Shown here: positions 5,600 through 5,931 of the stretch, piece by piece
Position numbering within the stretch: position 1 is the first letter of the stretch
Layout: the number at the start of each line of letters is the position of its first letter
Source: Desulfosporosinus sp.
Lineage (GTDB): Bacteria; Bacillota; Desulfitobacteriia; Desulfitobacteriales; Desulfitobacteriaceae
Length of the DNA: 5,931 bases
Assembly (NCBI GenBank): GCA_003132105.1
Contig: PKWS01000033.1
Location: 1 to 5,931, forward strand
Direction of reading: 5' to 3'
Made by a program: the position numbers and the translations under genes
The notes under the pieces: model-generated
Seen by the model: the letters and a program-made list of their open reading frames with translations, nothing else
What the model was told of the DNA's origin: nothing
The model's database searches: none

Positions 5600-5931
5600 A
5601 TGAATAAAGTTAGCGTTTATGGGAGCTTTACACAAACTCTTTTCTTTTCCGGTGTAGTATCAATTCCTAAATATCTCTTAACTCATTATAAAGAAATTGG
5701 AATAAACGATCGTGAGATGATGGTGTTGATTCAGATTCTATGTGAAGCTGAATCAAACCCGTACCCTTCAATAGCCACCTTAGCTGTTCGTATGACCGCA
5801 GCTCCTGCAGATATTGAGGAAGTTGTGGGCCGATTGGTGGAGCAGAAATTACTCGCGATTGAAAGGTATTGGAATCCTAGCGATCAAAAGTGGGGTAATA
5901 CCTATAGTTTTGTTAATTTAATCGATGAACT
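5600..5931 (+). CDS. DnaD-like replication initiation protein, N-terminal part
   Basis: This is the 5' end of a gene that runs off the window; 110 complete codons are present with no stop. The ATG at 5600 follows GGGAG (5586-5590) at 9-nt spacing. After a short lead (MNKVSVYGSF), residues about 15-108 match the winged-helix N-terminal domain of DnaD: FFSGVVSIPKYLL, HYKEIGINDREMMVLIQIL, a recognition-helix region SIATLAVRM, DIEEVVGRLVEQKLL and the wing ending NTYSFVNLIDE. DnaD proteins remodel DNA at the origin and help load the replicative helicase during initiation and restart in Firmicutes. The C-terminal DnaD_N/DnaB_2-type domain needed for DNA binding would lie beyond the window and cannot be checked. 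It is divergent from the HD gene and may share regulatory sites with it. It could be the housekeeping DnaD or a paralogue, so I give no symbol. Confidence 0.8.
   Translation, partial: MNKVSVYGSFTQTLFFSGVVSIPKYLLTHYKEIGINDREMMVLIQILCEAESNPYPSIATLAVRMTAAPADIEEVVGRLVEQKLLAIERYWNPSDQKWGNTYSFVNLIDE

Overview
The window looks like chromosomal DNA from a moderately low-GC, spore-forming member of the Firmicutes (Clostridia), most plausibly a Desulfosporosinus/Desulfitobacterium-type Peptococcaceae. This placement is an inference from strong AGGAGG-type ribosome binding sites, TTG and GTG starts, a cytoplasmic DegS/DegU pair, a DnaD-family protein and a sigma-H-like promoter. No database search was possible.

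Layout, left to right. Positions 1-108 hold no recognisable gene. Positions 109-1014 (+) encode a 301-residue protein I do not recognise. After a 108-bp gap carrying a sigma-H-type promoter match, degS (1123-2265, +) and degU (2262-2900, +) form a translationally coupled two-component operon: a soluble DegS-type histidine kinase and a NarL/LuxR-type response regulator. A 131-bp gap with a good sigma-A promoter match leads to a 580-residue metallo-beta-lactamase/beta-CASP nuclease of the RNA-processing type (3032-4774, +). It converges, only 12 bp away, on a small HD-domain phosphohydrolase (4787-5377, -). The two appear to share a hairpin terminator built partly from the last codons of the HD gene. 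A 222-bp divergent intergenic region then separates the HD gene from the 5' part of a DnaD-like replication protein (5600 to the window end, +).

How the genes fit together: DegS-DegU is a cytoplasmic signalling module that in Bacillus controls the transition from growth to post-exponential behaviour. A sigma-H promoter in front of it would place it under the early stationary-phase/sporulation sigma factor. The beta-CASP protein and the HD protein act on RNA or nucleotides by family, but nothing in the sequence ties them functionally to DegSU. The most unusual non-coding signal is in the divergent region: a perfect 8-bp inverted repeat directly downstream of the predicted HD-gene promoter, with two further half-site-like copies in front of the DnaD-like gene. 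I found no mobile element, CRISPR array, tRNA, rRNA or gene breakage, and no convincing evidence of a wholly new multi-gene system. The best candidates for new biology are the unknown protein at the left, the sigma-H site and the divergent operator-like region.
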